Source: Larimichthys crocea
Lineage: Eukaryota > Chordata > Actinopteri > Sciaenidae
DNA: 64,000 bases
Direction of reading: 5' to 3'
Assembly (NCBI RefSeq): GCF_000972845.2
Contig: NC_040018.1
Span: 9,459,157-9,523,156 of the forward strand
A model generated the notes under the pieces. It was given only the letters and a program-made list of their open reading frames with translations, had not been told where the DNA came from and did not search any database. Shown piece after piece: positions 1 to 11,600 of the stretch. The position numbers and the translations under genes are program-made. The number at the start of each line of letters is the position of its first letter. Within the stretch, counting starts at the first letter, position 1.

Positions 1-7
1 TGCTCAC

Positions 8-150
8 ATCTCGCCATTCGTCTGTGCTGGGATGATAGTCGGCCAGAGCGATGGAGAGCGGGACTCTGTCCTGGTGAACGAGTGCAAACAGCACTCCGAT
101 CGAAGAAGTTGGACGCAGGGTCAAGTGGACGGTCAGGTTCTGTGAAGTGT
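8..150 (-). CDS. gas6: gas6 exon 13: start of LamG2
   Basis: Residues 487-534, including SIGVLFALV and [11 protein letters not shown], homologous to Gas6 LamG2. Ends EWRD in phase 0 at donor GTGAGCA, which occupies positions 7 to 1 of the window. The remaining LamG2 exons are off the left edge. Confidence 0.9.
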
Positions 151-330
151 CTGAAGTGAGGAGAAACAGGAAGTGAGAAAACATTGGGTCGTGAACTTTA
201 TCGACAAACAAAGACGAGGCAAACTGTTGACAAAAGAGTGGGCGATGATGGATGCCAAGACATTCACCCAAACAAATTAAACACTGAGTACTTCAGGAAG
301 AAGCAGTTAGGCTCAGTTATGTATACTATG

Positions 331-362
<32 letters not shown>

Positions 363-3300
363 CGTACCGTAGCTGATGTTGAAGAGAGCGAAGCCTGTGC
401 CGGGGTAATATGCTCCAGGATCCTCAGTGCTGAAACACTGCATGTTGTCGTTGGAGCGAATGGTTTCTTGGATGGACGTATCTTCACCCGTCAACCACCT
501 CCACTCTTTCATACAGCCGTCCAGACGCGGGTTCACCTACGTCATGATCACAATAGTTAAGAAATAACACAGAGATCTCTTTTTGGTACAAATAAAAGAA
601 AATACCCGAGCACATAACAAACAAGCACCTGGTTGACGAGGCCGTCCTCTTTGAAAGGGACTCCTCCTACGGTGAGGTTGAGCTCATGCATGCCCTTCTT
701 TAACGTGAACAGATCGCCGTTTACTGCGATCTTCATGACGGCCTCCCTGTCGATCTTGATCACCAGACTCCGGCCCTGCTCCTCTACTGAGATCTGAGAA
801 GAGAACGAAACATTTAAGTTGTTCTCAATCAACTGATGAGGCGGATGTAGACAGCGTATCACAGTTCATGACAGAAAAACCTCCCACCTTTCTCCACTGG
901 CCGTCGTTGACGACGGGTCCGCTGCTGGTGACCCTGCTGACCGCGCCGTACTTCAGCTGCAGCTCCAGCTTCCCATTGTGCATTGCCAGCACAATCCACG
1001 AGCTGTTTAGGTGACCTCCGGCAAAGAAGATCACCCCCTCAGGATCATAGGTACGGAAGTCGAACTCTGCCGAAAAGCTGGAGAAAGGGGAGCGTGAATA
1101 AGACATTAGTAAAAAAGACAATTAGGAAAAAATATGAAAGAAAAGAAAAAGGAAGAAAAACTGGACAGGACCAGATAGTAAAGAGAGAATCAAGTGACCA
1201 AAAAGAAAATTCTCACTGATATCTACTTGGCACTCAAACGAAGTGGTTGGAATTTTCCCAGCTAATAATAGATTTTTATAAAATTAGCTGATACAACTTC
1301 ACAAAGTGACTATGTATGGTAAAAAACCATTTAGCCCTTTGGATTTACATGTTGAGGGGCACGTACAGTCTGATGTAAAATTAAAATTTTACATCAGACT
1401 GTAAAAACTAAAATATAAGCAAGATATAAAGTCCAAATCTTGAAGTATGTTTGGAGATAAATACCACAAATATCAAGCGATGCACTTTTCACTTGCATTT
1501 TGACAGAGAAAGAGAAGAGAAGAGCGGCACTGTGATAGTCTGTTGCCATAGTAATACTCGATACTTCCGTAAAAAGTTGATGATTTAATATTGTTTCTGA
1601 AATAGTACGCTCACTTTCATTTCTGTGCTCATCTATAAGTGAAACCCAAACAGTCTTAGCATTTAATAAGTCCTCTGTCATACTATGACTAGGCCATGAA
1701 CTTTCTCACCCGGTTTGAATCCTCCTGCGGAAACGCAGCCTCACCACAGGCACGCCGCTGAACATGCGGCCGAGGTAGAGGGAACGAGAGTTCCTCTTCA
1801 GAGATGGCGTCATGCAGGGAGTTATAGGCTGAACACAGAGAGATAACGAGCTGAACGTTAAGGTGTGCTGCTGCTTCATGAGAAACATTTGCGTATTTTA
1901 AAGACCAGCACGTGGGGTTTAGTGACATCTAGTGGTGTAGTTGTGGAACCTTTGAACGTGACTTCACATTCAAAATGGTTAAACAGCTTTAAAATGTATT
2001 TTAGTTCACATTTAACAACAAATGTTAAAGCCGAACTGTTTAAAGTCTGCATCAGTTCATGTATTTCACCTTACAGCTCCTGAGGTCCTGGCCCAGCTTC
2101 ATGCCCTGACGACCGTCACAGAAGCAGCGGAAACTCCCCGGAGTGTTCAAACACTCCTCTGCACACACACTCGTCTCACACTCATCCACATCTGACAGGT
2201 CACGGCGCAGGTTGAGGATATGAAAGAGAAGGAGAGATGACAGTCATGAGTTACGGGAATAAGAGAGTTAGTTATCAGAGTCCCATCAGTGGAGGAATCA
2301 AAACAGAAACTTTCATGGATCTAAAAAAACATCAGCTCCACAAGCATGAAGAAAATACATATCAGATGTCTTTCCTGTCAACAAATCAGAGAATGAAAAC
2401 AACACTTTAGTCAAGTGGTCGTTGACGTTGACTGGGTGGTATCTCCTCACTCCCCCGCACTATACAACCTTACATGGCCATGAGAAGGTTGGCTATAATA
2501 AACGTTCATTCTCAGGAGAGACGCTGAGGTTATGAAAAGTCTGGTTTCCACTGCAGAGCCAAACACGACACAAGGGTGATTAATGACTTCGGTTCAAGTC
2601 TGTGAATTGGTATTCAATGTTTTTACCCACAGACCTGATAGTTTTACTTTTTGTTCTTATTATGTTATCTTATCAAATACCAAGTTGGCATTTTTTTGGC
2701 CTTGGACACCCGTACATTCCATGAGTAAGTACATGCTGAGAAGTCAGCTAATGCTTCTTGCTCCACATTTAGGGGAAACATGAGATTAAACTTGTTTGAC
2801 ATACAGTAAACAAGATCATACTCGTACATCTTGCACTCTTTAACACGTTTATTGAGGTCTAAGGAGGACTTGAGGATTTGGCTTGATGCTGCTGTGATTG
2901 TGCAGAAGGCAGATGACTCTGCAGACTTTTCTGACCTCTAAACCTAAGGTATGCCTTCTGTGTTTGTGAACTCCGACTGATATTTTACCTCATCTATTGT
3001 GTTTTTATAACAATGACCTTCTGGAAATAACATTATGTACTAAGCAAATGTGAAACACGGGGTCAGTCAGTGCATTTCACCCCCAAAATGAACTTTTCAA
3101 TATTATTTGGGGGCATTTTGCCTTTGGGCAGAGACAGAGGAAGACAAAGATGACTGGCTGGAATCAAGCCGACAATGGTTGTGACTCTGTGGTCATGCTG
3201 TAACCATTCATCTACCATCTGCCTCTGACCTGTTACCTACTTAAACATGATTTCTTAGTATGTATTTGCATTCCTTTCCTGACCCCCACAGCACAGCTGC

Positions 3301-6300
3301 ATCGAGTCCCGCTGAGGCTGAAGCTGCTCCGCGCTCAGTTCTCATGAAACCATGTGTGTGTTTTGTGTGTGTGTGTGTGTGTATATACCAACACAGCTCT
3401 TGGTTTCGTTGTCGTAGACGTAGCCGTTGTCGCACAAACAATCGTAGCTGCCATTCTTATTCTCGCACCGCGCTGTTCCACACACGCCCGGGTCCTCACA
3501 CTCGTCCACGTCTGAAAGACACAAAATATCAAGTGATCTGAGGAGAGTATTTGTAGCTCAGCTCGTTAGTGTCAAAAAAGACACCAGACACCTAAACTGG
3601 ATTACTTTGAGGACTGGGAAATTAAAACCAGCCACAAGACAGACACTCGAAAACTGTTTCAGGCAGTTTGTCAATATTGTAGATGCAAAACATACGTACG
3701 CTGAAACTACGTCACAATGAAATACAAATATGAGGCTGTGATGGAATGTTCAAGATGTATTTACCATCATGTTTCACTCTGCGGTAACACAGAACGTTAA
3801 ATAAACATTTAATGTTTAAAAATGATTGTTTGCGAGTGTGTAATATTGGACCTGGCATTGCACTGTGAGATTTAAGTGTGCTGAATTACTACAGGGCCCT
3901 CAAACATTAAATAGAAGTACAAGTATATTCTAGTTTTAGGAGCTGTTCAAATGTAGACCGAGTCAAACAACGTGGTTTTTGTGTTACATTGACATGATTC
4001 CCAGCTGTTAGACGATGTCCATGGTTTGTGGCTTACCATTACACATGTGGCGTCCTACCAACATGTAGCCTTGGTGACATGAGCAGCGGTAACTGCCCAT
4101 AGTGTTGTTGCACTCGTGGTCACACCCTCCGTTTCTCTTGCTGCACTCGTCAACATCTGCAAATAGGATGGTGGCACAGTCAACAAGAGCGCAAGGAAAA
4201 ACATCATCATGGCTGTGCAGCAGTGAGTTGTTTGGTTGGCGTCAGTAAATCAGGATCAGATTTTGAAACGGGAGCACATGGCGTAAAGTTTGATACAGCT
4301 TGAAAAGCTCACTCAAACGTCCTGAGCGATTGTTAGACGCCTTACAAATAACTGACACACTATGTCACTGCGGCTGAGCGTTGCAGCTGAGTGTTTAGGA
4401 GGAGTGCGGTCGTCAAGTGGAAAAGACTCAGACCGAGTCAAACTGAATCTGTTTTGGTTTCCTCTCACAGTAAGGTGGCAGGATGAGTCACAGTGGAAAT
4501 GTGTGGAATGGTGGCTGTGCCATAAATCAGAGAAACATGTTTCCCTCTCTGCCTCGCAGAAATGATGTGTGCTTTCCAGTTCCTGTTTATACACTTAATA
4601 TTTGTTACAGTTGCCTTATGAAAGCAGAATCCCTCTTCTAACTCACGTCTAGATACAGCAACTAGCTCTGACCTCTACAGAGAGACACAGATTCCCGTAC
4701 ATGCAGTTCATATTGACCTGACGCACCATTCACACATCACTGATGACAGCAGCAGAGCAGCAACAACAGATGGATATTAAAGAGGCATGTCAACAAAAGG
4801 TTTTGTGAGGAGAAAAGAAAAAACATTCACATGAGAAACAATGCAAATATTATAAAGATCGGACTTCTCATCTATTTGTCTATCAGTGGACATGAGTTGT
4901 CCATCGGGTCCAAGGTCAGAGCGGCTCTGACGTCTATCCACAGATGCTGCATGTGACGCTGAATGACAGTGCAAAAAAAAAAGCTAGGCCTCTGCTGAGC
5001 TCCAGAGCACACTGTCCGAATACATATCCTCTCCCATTTTCCATAATGATGACCTTACCTTTGTCACATCTGGCTCCGGACCAGCCTGTGAAACAGTGGC
5101 AGAGGAAGTCGCCCTTTTTGTCCTCGCAGCGCACTGTTCCTCTGGCGTTACAGGGAGACGGTGAGCACTGGTCTGGAATATCTGTGTGAAAAAGACAAAA
5201 CAAAGAGAGACAGACACAGAGGAAGAGAGTTATTACTGCTTTAAAAATTGAGTCTGCACAGAGTGGAGACATTCAATGTGTGTAACTGTACACTGACAGC
5301 AGACAGAGGAAGGGCATCTCTTATGTTCTGCATATCAGGAGTTCAATATAAATAGCCTAATGCTGGCTAAGCTCTCCTGCCGGAGATGCCCTAATTCCAT
5401 CCTTCACAGCATACCTGTCCTCTACCTGGCAAAAAAACAAGATCAAACAGACATCCGACAGTCTGTTCATTTTTCTTTGCCCTATTTTTTTTCTATTTTT
5501 ATTTCACTTGCACATGAACATGTTGTACATGAGCACATGTGCAAATCTTTTCTCTCCACATCCAGTTTCCTTTTCCTCGCACTGGAGTTTGAACTCCAGC
5601 TAACATGCCCGGACTTGTTGAGCAGTTTGAGAGTGAACAGGACAGAGGAACAGGAGAGCTCACATGGGAAACACAACTTTCCCAAAAAACAAACAAACAA
5701 AAAAAAAAATCAAAAGGCTATTTTTTTTTTTTTACTAGCAGATGAACAAAACTCTAAATATAAATATTTTTTATCTTCACACTTTCATTAGTGAAACATC
5801 CAGAATTTTAACTGAGTGAAGTTCACACAGTCTTTTAGACCTTTGGCACATTTACAGCAGATTCACCATGACGAGAAATCGAAACTACACATGGCTGCTT
5901 CATATAGTGGAAAAATCAAAACAGTATCAACCACATGCTGCAGCAGTGAAAAAATCAAAATAAATACAGACAGACAAACAGGTAAACCAAGTGACGGTGA
6001 TGATCCCAGCTTGTCATTAAAGGAGCAGCGTGTAGGATTGGAGTCAGTGTTTAGTTTGTCCATTCTGGGCTACTGCAGAAACACGGTGCCCCAAAACTGC
6101 AGTGTCCGTCGATATAAAAGTCTCATTCTGAGGTAACAAAAATATAATGATTCATATTTTCAGGTGGTTATACACTAATGTTCATATAGCTATAAATATT
6201 ATATTCCATTCGGTTCATACTCCTTAAATAGAACCATCTAAATCTGAGACACTGAGTAGGTTGGTAGATGTAACACTGCAAGATCCTCTGGGAGCCATAT

Positions 6301-9300
6301 TCTACACCCAACAGGAAGTTGCCCATTTTTTTATTATCTCTGCACATTTAGTGTATTTGCCATTTGCCAGTGAAAGGCATCATACCTCAGGAAACTCCTC
6401 CCAGAGGATTAATCGAAATCGATTTCAAATGTTTCGTCGGCGTCCTGACCACATCTACGATGTCAAACGTGCCAATATTGAGTCATAGTGCCACCGGCTG
6501 GCAACAGGAAGTAAGCCTTTTGTGAAAATTAGCATTCAATTTACATAATTTTCATGGTGTGGTCTTTTTATATGCTGGAACGTTATGAATAATTAGTGAC
6601 GCAGGAAGTGACATATAGTGTCCAAACCGCGCGAAAATTCAGAGACGTGTTGACTGATCCCTGGCAAGGGTACCGTGGCTGAGGCACACTCCAATGTGCG
6701 TGGGTCCATTCAAATGTCACAGTGTTAAATAATCCACTCCATTGGTGGAAACATGTAGCACCAAGGGTCTGGGAGCAGGCACGAGTAACCGCAGGAGCCT
6801 CACTTGTTTCCTCTGTTTAAATTTTAAGAGGTCCCTTAAACAGCGTGTCAAAATGTAATTTCATTAAATAAAGCACACTGTGGAGACGCCACAATGATGA
6901 TTTGGATAAGCCTTCCAACGTTTACAGAGCCGCGACAACTCACGTCACATCGAGTATATCTTAGAGAATTGGAAAATGTGTTTTTAATGAAACTGCAGAG
7001 CAATTCACAAAAACTCTTGAGTGTGCGAAGTGCAGGCTCAGGGAAAAGAAACAGGAGTGGGAGAATAAACACTGACTGCCGTGCTTACAACAGCATCAAT
7101 CAGCGTTTAGTTGTACGCAAACATGAAATCCAAACTGTATCTTTCCATAACATGCCACGTTTGTTACACTGCATGTCTGTAATATTTCCTAAATGGAATC
7201 AGTGGTATGTCATGATCTGCTTTGATACTGGTAAACCTCCCAGCACTAGTCTGCACGGAGACAGATGGGCAGAGATTTGCAGTGAGAAAGAGAAATGGTG
7301 GGAGAGATAGGCGGCGTGCTGACAGATAGATAAAAAGGAGAAAAAAAAAAAAAGAGGTGCCGTGCCACGATGCTGCAGCTGAGTCATGGAACCTCCACCC
7401 CCCCCCCTGCAAGGTTTGTCAGCCAATAGTAGCAAAGCCGGGTTGGTCCTTGTATCCTGATGCAGCAGAAATCCTGCGCTCCACTCACATCACACTTTCA
7501 CTCCCACGTCACTCCTCCGCGTAGCCGGCTCATGAAAGAGCTGGTGCAGTCACCCACAGAGGGAGAGAGAGAGTGAGTATGTGACGTGTGGAGGGGTGTG
7601 TTGCTCATTCACCAATGTGCGGCATCACTGTGGCAAAGTGCTGCAATGTTACTCATAGATACCTGCGCTTACGCACATTGAGCACGATGCTCAAAGTCAC
7701 AGAATCAGTTTAGGTGTGTCCTGCTGCAGAAACTGACCCGGAGCCAAAGCTATTCAACACATTTTCATCGTGCTTGCTTCCTCTTCCTTTTCTTCTTAGA
7801 GACAGTGTATGTCTGAGGGTGATGCAGAGCAGAGCAGTGATACTGCAGTGCAGCCCAACCCCACACTACAACTTCTCTCTGGACACTTACACACAGCCAG
7901 TTTGTTCAGGGTTCTTTCAACCTGTCCGCAGCTCTACAATGAAGTCAGGAGACAGATAAGAGGGCATTAAACTTACTGTGCACGCATGTAATCAGATCAT
8001 GCTTCTTCTTTTCGGCATCTCCGAACTTCTCCACACAGGCTAGACGGAAAGAAGAAAGAGATTACAAACATATAATCAGTGGAGGCGGCTATTATGAGTA
8101 GAGATGAAGAGTTTGAGTCAGAGTGATAACTTACCTAAATATTTGGGATAGAAGTAGTCCTAAATCATGAAGGAGAGACAGAAAGAGAGAGGGAGAAAGT
8201 TAGAGAACTGTATGAATCCAAACAGAACAAGATCTAAATAAATGTTTAGAATCAGAAGTGGAGGGTCCTGTTAATGCTCGACATGATCTAGGATTTACTT
8301 TCTCTTCATACCCGTGTGCTCACGCTCATCAATTTCAGCTATGACATTTATGTGTGTGTGTTTGCTATCCAGATAGAGATTACAAGATTACTCTGTAATC
8401 CGTGTGTGTGTGTGTGTGCTGTCTCCAATGGGTGCGGCTCTTTGCCAAAGGCTTCCTGAGAATTCTCTGCATTCCTGATAGTAGCAGCATCCCTCCCGCC
8501 TCCTGGCTGCAGCACTCCTCCACATATAGGTCAAAATCCGGATAGATCTACCAATGGAAAAGCTGGCTCTGAATGCACAGAGACTTTGGCGAACTTGTGC
8601 TGCAGCAGGAGCCAGAAGGAGCGTGCCGAGGTGAAAAAAAAGTCTCTTGTACAGAAGTCTGCTGAAGCTAGGAACATATTACACAACGTCAAGCCTGATT
8701 AAACCCCTGATTTGATGCAAAGACTGATTTGAAAAGGTCAGTTGCATTTTGTTAAGATGTAGCCTGGCCCCAGAGCTAGTTTAGGGATCTTAATAAACTG
8801 TACCTTAACATATTAGTCACTTGTCACAGCTTTATTACTCAGCTATATGTTCCTCTTGAAAGGTCACCTAACAAGAGAGAGAACTTTGTGTGTTTATGTG
8901 CCTGCCAAGGATAACCACGAGCATCCAGGAACACTCCACTCTCCCACACTCTGCAGAGCCGGAGAGCTGCAGCAGATGAAAATGCAGAGTCAGAGAGAGG
9001 CTTTTTCAAGATGAATAATGCAGCTAGAAATGAGACTGCAGCTTTGTGACACGACACGGCAGAAAACCTCAGTCACGCAAACGCTATTCCCGCCGGCGAC
9101 GTGCGTCCCGCTGATTCAAACTCAACAAGAGCGTCACCTGACTTCACCTTTTCCTCCGAATCCAGCTCAAACTTTTTTCGCTTCAACCCTCCCTCCCTCA
9201 GTCCGCCCTCAGCTTCCACGTCTCACCCCATTCGGATAATCGCACACACAATCTATGAGTCATCGATTGCCTCACTCGATCTCTCTCTTCGCTGCAATTC

Positions 9301-11064
9301 ACAACGGCAAAACTTCTAGAGTAAGAGCAATCGTGAAAGACCAGAGCATCTACGGACAAAATTTCCGTCCACGAGTCTGTGACTTACAAATCAGCCGGGT
9401 CAAACAGCGTTGGGGTAGACTTGTTGCTGATTTTTTCGACAGCTAACATTTCGAAGAGGTTTTCTGCACTATAAATGCCCACGCTATTCACACACAGATG
9501 TCTGTTAAAAGACTTAAAAGTCTGCACTCTCAGCCAGCGGATGGACGCACTCTCGCCTGCACGTTTTCTGACACATTGAGATATTTACATCTGTTGAACT
9601 CGCTTGCATATTCAGCACATCTTGTACATATTCAATCGGCTTACGCTGCACATGGATCGAAAGGATAATCGGTGCATTCATGACGGAAGAATGGAAACTA
9701 ATCTGCAGTAAATATTCCTGATGTTTGTTGGTACACATCAAATAACTAGGGAGGAAAACAAAAACGGGCGGGGACACACAGATTAGTGAGGCAATGTGCA
9801 TTACTGTGAATAAAATGTTCATTCACAAACAGAAAACAGGCTAATAGGCTCCCAGAGAGACCAATCACAACCAGAGAGAGAGTCCGTCTGCATCATTCAC
9901 GTGCATTTTAGTGTAATAGTGGGATATGGCAAAGAAGGCTCGAGCGGACACGCGGCGTTTACAGATGGCGAGCGGAGAGATGATGGAGGGAGAAGATATC
10001 CAGGTGTTTCCCACATCTGCCAGAAAGTTAAGCCAAGCAGATCTCCGGCAGACAGAGCCAAATTTCAGCAAGTGGAATATATCGAGGCCAAAAAGCATAC
10101 ACGCACACGCACGACTGCACGTGTTTATGAGTGCATATAAATACGAAGAGGGGTGAAGGGGATAGCGACGTCTTTACTGAAACTGTATTTCATAAACTTA
10201 AGCTTAGTCACGCTGACTCAACGTCTGTCACAAAACAAAACAAAACATGTCTTTGTCTTTGACATGGGAAGATTATGTACAGTGACAGCTCTGGACTTAT
10301 TGGAGCATGAACACCAGCAGCTCAGACAATGAGTCATTAGTCTAGTGTTACATTGTCGTCATCAATTTTTCAGTCAATATGCACATGTGATGATGTAAAC
10401 AACCCGGCCTCGGATTGATGTTATCTGGCACATGGGTGGTTAAAACAAACGAACAATGCACTACACTGCAGTGGAGAAGAAGCCAGATGAAAGATGGGAG
10501 AGGAAGCCCTCATGCAACCTCGACTGAAAAAACTTCAGTGGTGTTTTTTTTGGTACCATAGTATGTAACATACTCACCGTCTCCGGGTCGTTTTCAAACA
10601 CTTCTCTCGCCTCCTCTTTGGTGCACCTTTCCTCCACGCACTCCCTCTCCAAGTGTCCTTGCTTGGTCTCCTCGAAAACTTGGTTCGCTCTTCTGTGTCT
10701 GCTCAGAAACTGGTTCGCCTCTTGGGGAGACAATGAAACTACAAAAGAAAAGAAGGAAAAAGACACACACACAAATACATGAATTCACCTACAAAAAAAA
10801 AACAAGAAAAAAAGGTCAAACAAGTCTGGAGTTAAGCAATATTTTGGCTCCAAAAAAAAAACATAGTTGCGAAACATGCAGCGTTAAAGCCTCGTTAATG
10901 ATAATAAAGTGTGTCATCATCAAACACAACACAAATGTCAAAGGCGAGCTAAGCTAGCCGCCTTAGCATGTAATTGTTTACTTACTGCTGTGGGACCAGC
11001 GGACCGCCAGCAGCAGGATCAGCACGGCCGCCGATGAAAGAGACTTTGTCGGGGTCCGCCGCAT
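8..11064 (-). CDS. gas6: gas6, growth arrest-specific 6 (3' end outside window)
   Basis: Secreted vitamin K-dependent ligand of the TAM receptor tyrosine kinases (Tyro3, Axl, Mertk); its Gla domain binds phosphatidylserine. Thirteen exons join in frame to 534 codons: signal peptide, propeptide ending RHRR at residues 40-43, Gla domain from 44, an aromatic-stack exon, a disulfide loop (about 90-107), four EGF modules (about 110-272), LamG1 (about 310-485) and the start of LamG2. Assignment to gas6 rather than pros1 rests on the Gas6-type linker ([20 protein letters not shown]), LamG1 strings such as VTSSGPVV and LTVGGVPF, and [11 protein letters not shown] in LamG2. The full human protein is about 140 residues longer, so roughly two terminal exons lie beyond position 1. 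ATG at 11064 has A at -3. All junctions are GT-AG and phase-consistent. Confidence 0.95.
335..362 (+). repeat. (AC)n microsatellite beside gas6 exon 12 donor
   Basis: About 14 AC units. On the gas6 strand it reads GT repeats directly after the 5' splice site. Confidence 0.95.
368..536 (-). CDS. gas6: gas6 exon 12: LamG1 end
   Basis: Residues 431-486, starting [15 protein letters not shown], with the LamG1 C-terminal disulfide cysteines. 169 nt, the same length as in pros1. A GT repeat starts within about five bases of the donor GTACGG. Confidence 0.95.
629..793 (-). CDS. gas6: gas6 exon 11: LamG1, middle
   Basis: Residues 376-430, [20 protein letters not shown] and [10 protein letters not shown]; carries an NLT sequon. 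165 nt, phase 0-0, the same length as in pros1. Confidence 0.95.
888..1077 (-). CDS. gas6: gas6 exon 10: LamG1, first part
   Basis: Residues 312-375. [20 protein letters not shown] and [10 protein letters not shown] are classic SHBG/LamG strands. Ends NDGQWRK in phase 0. Confidence 0.95.
1364..1403. repeat. 40-bp near-perfect palindrome in gas6 intron 9
   Basis: Two perfect 19-bp arms (1364-1382 and 1385-1403) separated by AA. Confidence 0.9.
1710..1828 (-). CDS. gas6: gas6 exon 9: linker into LamG1
   Basis: Residues 273-311, [14 protein letters not shown] then the Gas6-type [18 protein letters not shown]. 119 nt ending in phase 2. In pros1 this segment is fused to the EGF4 exon without an intron. 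Confidence 0.93.
2070..2191 (-). CDS. gas6: gas6 exon 8: EGF module 4
   Basis: Residues 232-272, [14 protein letters not shown] to DLRSCK. The donor is placed at AAG|GTGAAA (phase 0) because only this joins exon 9 in frame; a stronger-looking GTAAGG five bases earlier breaks the frame. Confidence 0.9.
3354..3383 (+). repeat. (GT)n microsatellite beside gas6 exon 7 donor
   Basis: Interrupted GT run; on the gas6 strand it is a CA repeat beginning just after donor GTATAT. Confidence 0.9.
3389..3511 (-). CDS. gas6: gas6 exon 7: calcium-binding EGF module 3
   Basis: Residues 191-231. Starts [16 protein letters not shown] and ends NETKSCV. A CA repeat begins only a few bases inside the following intron. 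123 nt, phase 1-1. Confidence 0.93.
4037..4156 (-). CDS. gas6: gas6 exon 6: calcium-binding EGF module 2
   Basis: Residues 151-190. Starts DVDEC, typical of a calcium-binding EGF, with [10 protein letters not shown] giving the hydroxylation-type Asn/aromatic motif. 120 nt, phase 1-1. Confidence 0.93.
5059..5181 (-). CDS. gas6: gas6 exon 5: EGF module 1
   Basis: Residues 110-150, starting [11 protein letters not shown], with six cysteines of one EGF fold and the GWSGARC closing loop. 123 nt, phase 1-1, equal in length to pros1 exon 5. Confidence 0.94.
6016..6253 (+). mobile_element. MITE-like repeat in gas6 intron 4
   Basis: Begins ATTAAAGGAGCAGCGTGTAG and contains GTTTGTCCATTCTGGGCTAC, GATATAAAAGTCTCATTCTG and a TATTATATTCCATT block. 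From memory these match a non-autonomous repeat that is abundant in percomorph introns. A second fragment of the same family is likely at 1905-1945 (TTTAGTGACATCTAGTGGTG). Confidence 0.6.
6260..6520 (+). repeat. Dispersed fish repeat adjoining the MITE
   Basis: Contains GGGAGCCATATTCTACACCC, AACAGGAAGT and later GTGCCACCGGCTGGCAACAG, motifs I associate with a dispersed teleost repeat. Boundaries are approximate. Confidence 0.45.
7977..8039 (-). CDS. gas6: gas6 exon 4: disulfide loop (protein S TSR equivalent)
   Basis: Residues 89-109, with two cysteines bracketing a loop that contains an EKKKHD basic cluster. It corresponds to the thrombin-sensitive region of protein S but is six residues shorter than in the neighbouring pros1. 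Phase 1 at both ends. Confidence 0.9.
8135..8159 (-). CDS. gas6: gas6 exon 3: 25-nt aromatic-stack exon
   Basis: Encodes DYFYPKYL plus one base. A 25-nt exon 3 is diagnostic of vitamin K-dependent clotting-factor genes and is too short for ordinary ORF detection. Flanked by TTTAG acceptor and GTAAGT donor. Confidence 0.95.
8160..10577 (-). other. gas6 intron 2
   Basis: 2.4 kb. It holds relatively GC-rich, low-repeat stretches near 8900-9500 and 9900-10150, with no exon I can support on either strand. I see nothing else definite. Confidence 0.7.
10578..10738 (-). CDS. gas6: gas6 exon 2: propeptide and Gla domain
   Basis: Residues 27-80. The furin-type site RHRR is followed by [17 protein letters not shown]. 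Eleven Glu residues after the cleavage point are candidates for gamma-carboxylation, and the Gla disulfide cysteines (ECVEERC) are present. Ends PET in phase 0 at GTGAGT. Confidence 0.95.
10986..11064 (-). CDS. gas6: gas6 exon 1: signal peptide
   Basis: Residues 1-26, [11 protein letters not shown] then a hydrophobic core [10 protein letters not shown]. The exon ends in phase 1 at a GTAAGT donor. It has the same 79-nt coding length as pros1 exon 1. Confidence 0.88.
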
Positions 11065-11600
11065 TGTTTCACCGCTGTGTGTGTCTGCGCCAAGCTTCAG
11101 AAACTTTCTTCTCCTTGTCCCGTCTTGTAGTCCTCTCTCTCTCTCTCTCTCTCTTGCTCTTGTCTCTCAATGTCACCGCTGTTCGCTAAACAGTCAGTGG
11201 AAACACCGCAGGTATTCAGGTACCTCCGACCGTTAACGCTTTTTTTTTTTTTTGGACGTGAAATCACGAGCTAAACTGTCGCGTGTTCCTGCCGCATATC
11301 GTTCACAGCACCGCAAACTAAATTCACGCGAGCCTCCTCTTTTCTCTCTGCGGTTCAGCTCGCCCCCATTGCAGTCTGTACTTTCTCTCTATATATATTT
11401 TTTCTGTTGTTGTTGCTGTTGTTGACCCTCCTCTTGTGTTGTTGTGAGCCCTCTCTCTGCGGAGGAAGACTGCACGCCTCTGCTGCTGCTGCTGCTGCTG
11501 GAGGGGGGAGTCTCTCTCTGAGCTTTTGGAGCGATGCAGACACCTCTCCCTCATCCCTCCCTCCTCCTTCACTGCGTGTGTGTGTGTGAAAGTAAATTAA
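11065..11600 (-). promoter_or_regulatory. gas6: gas6 5' UTR and probable promoter region
   Basis: Flank upstream of the gas6 ATG. It has a CT tract (11133-11154), a T run (11241-11254) and seven CTG units (11480-11500), and GC content is higher than in the sequence beyond. A TATATATA run near 11390 is 325 bp upstream of the ATG, but I cannot place a start site from sequence. Confidence 0.4.

Larger units (their letters stand above)
5182..7976 (-). other. gas6 intron 4
   Basis: 2.8 kb. Contains MITE-like repeats (6016-6520), an A/T-rich block near 5690-5780 and a poly-C run near 7395. No coding exon seen. Confidence 0.7.

Noticed and set aside
2075..2080. GTAAGG as the donor of gas6 exon 8
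   Set aside because: Better splice consensus, but it leaves phase 1 and breaks the frame into exon 9; the GTGAAA donor at 2069 keeps it.
5360..5791. 143-codon plus-strand ORF
   Set aside because: Low-complexity Lys/Phe/Ser translation of AT-rich intron DNA; no domain.
9018..9446. Alternative first exon in gas6 intron 2
   Set aside because: Sequence is less repetitive and somewhat GC-richer, but there is no ATG-donor combination that joins the Gla exon in frame convincingly.
11387..11400. TATA box for gas6
   Set aside because: A TATATATATTTT run is present but lies 325 bp upstream of the ATG with no supporting start-site signal; too common in this AT-rich DNA.
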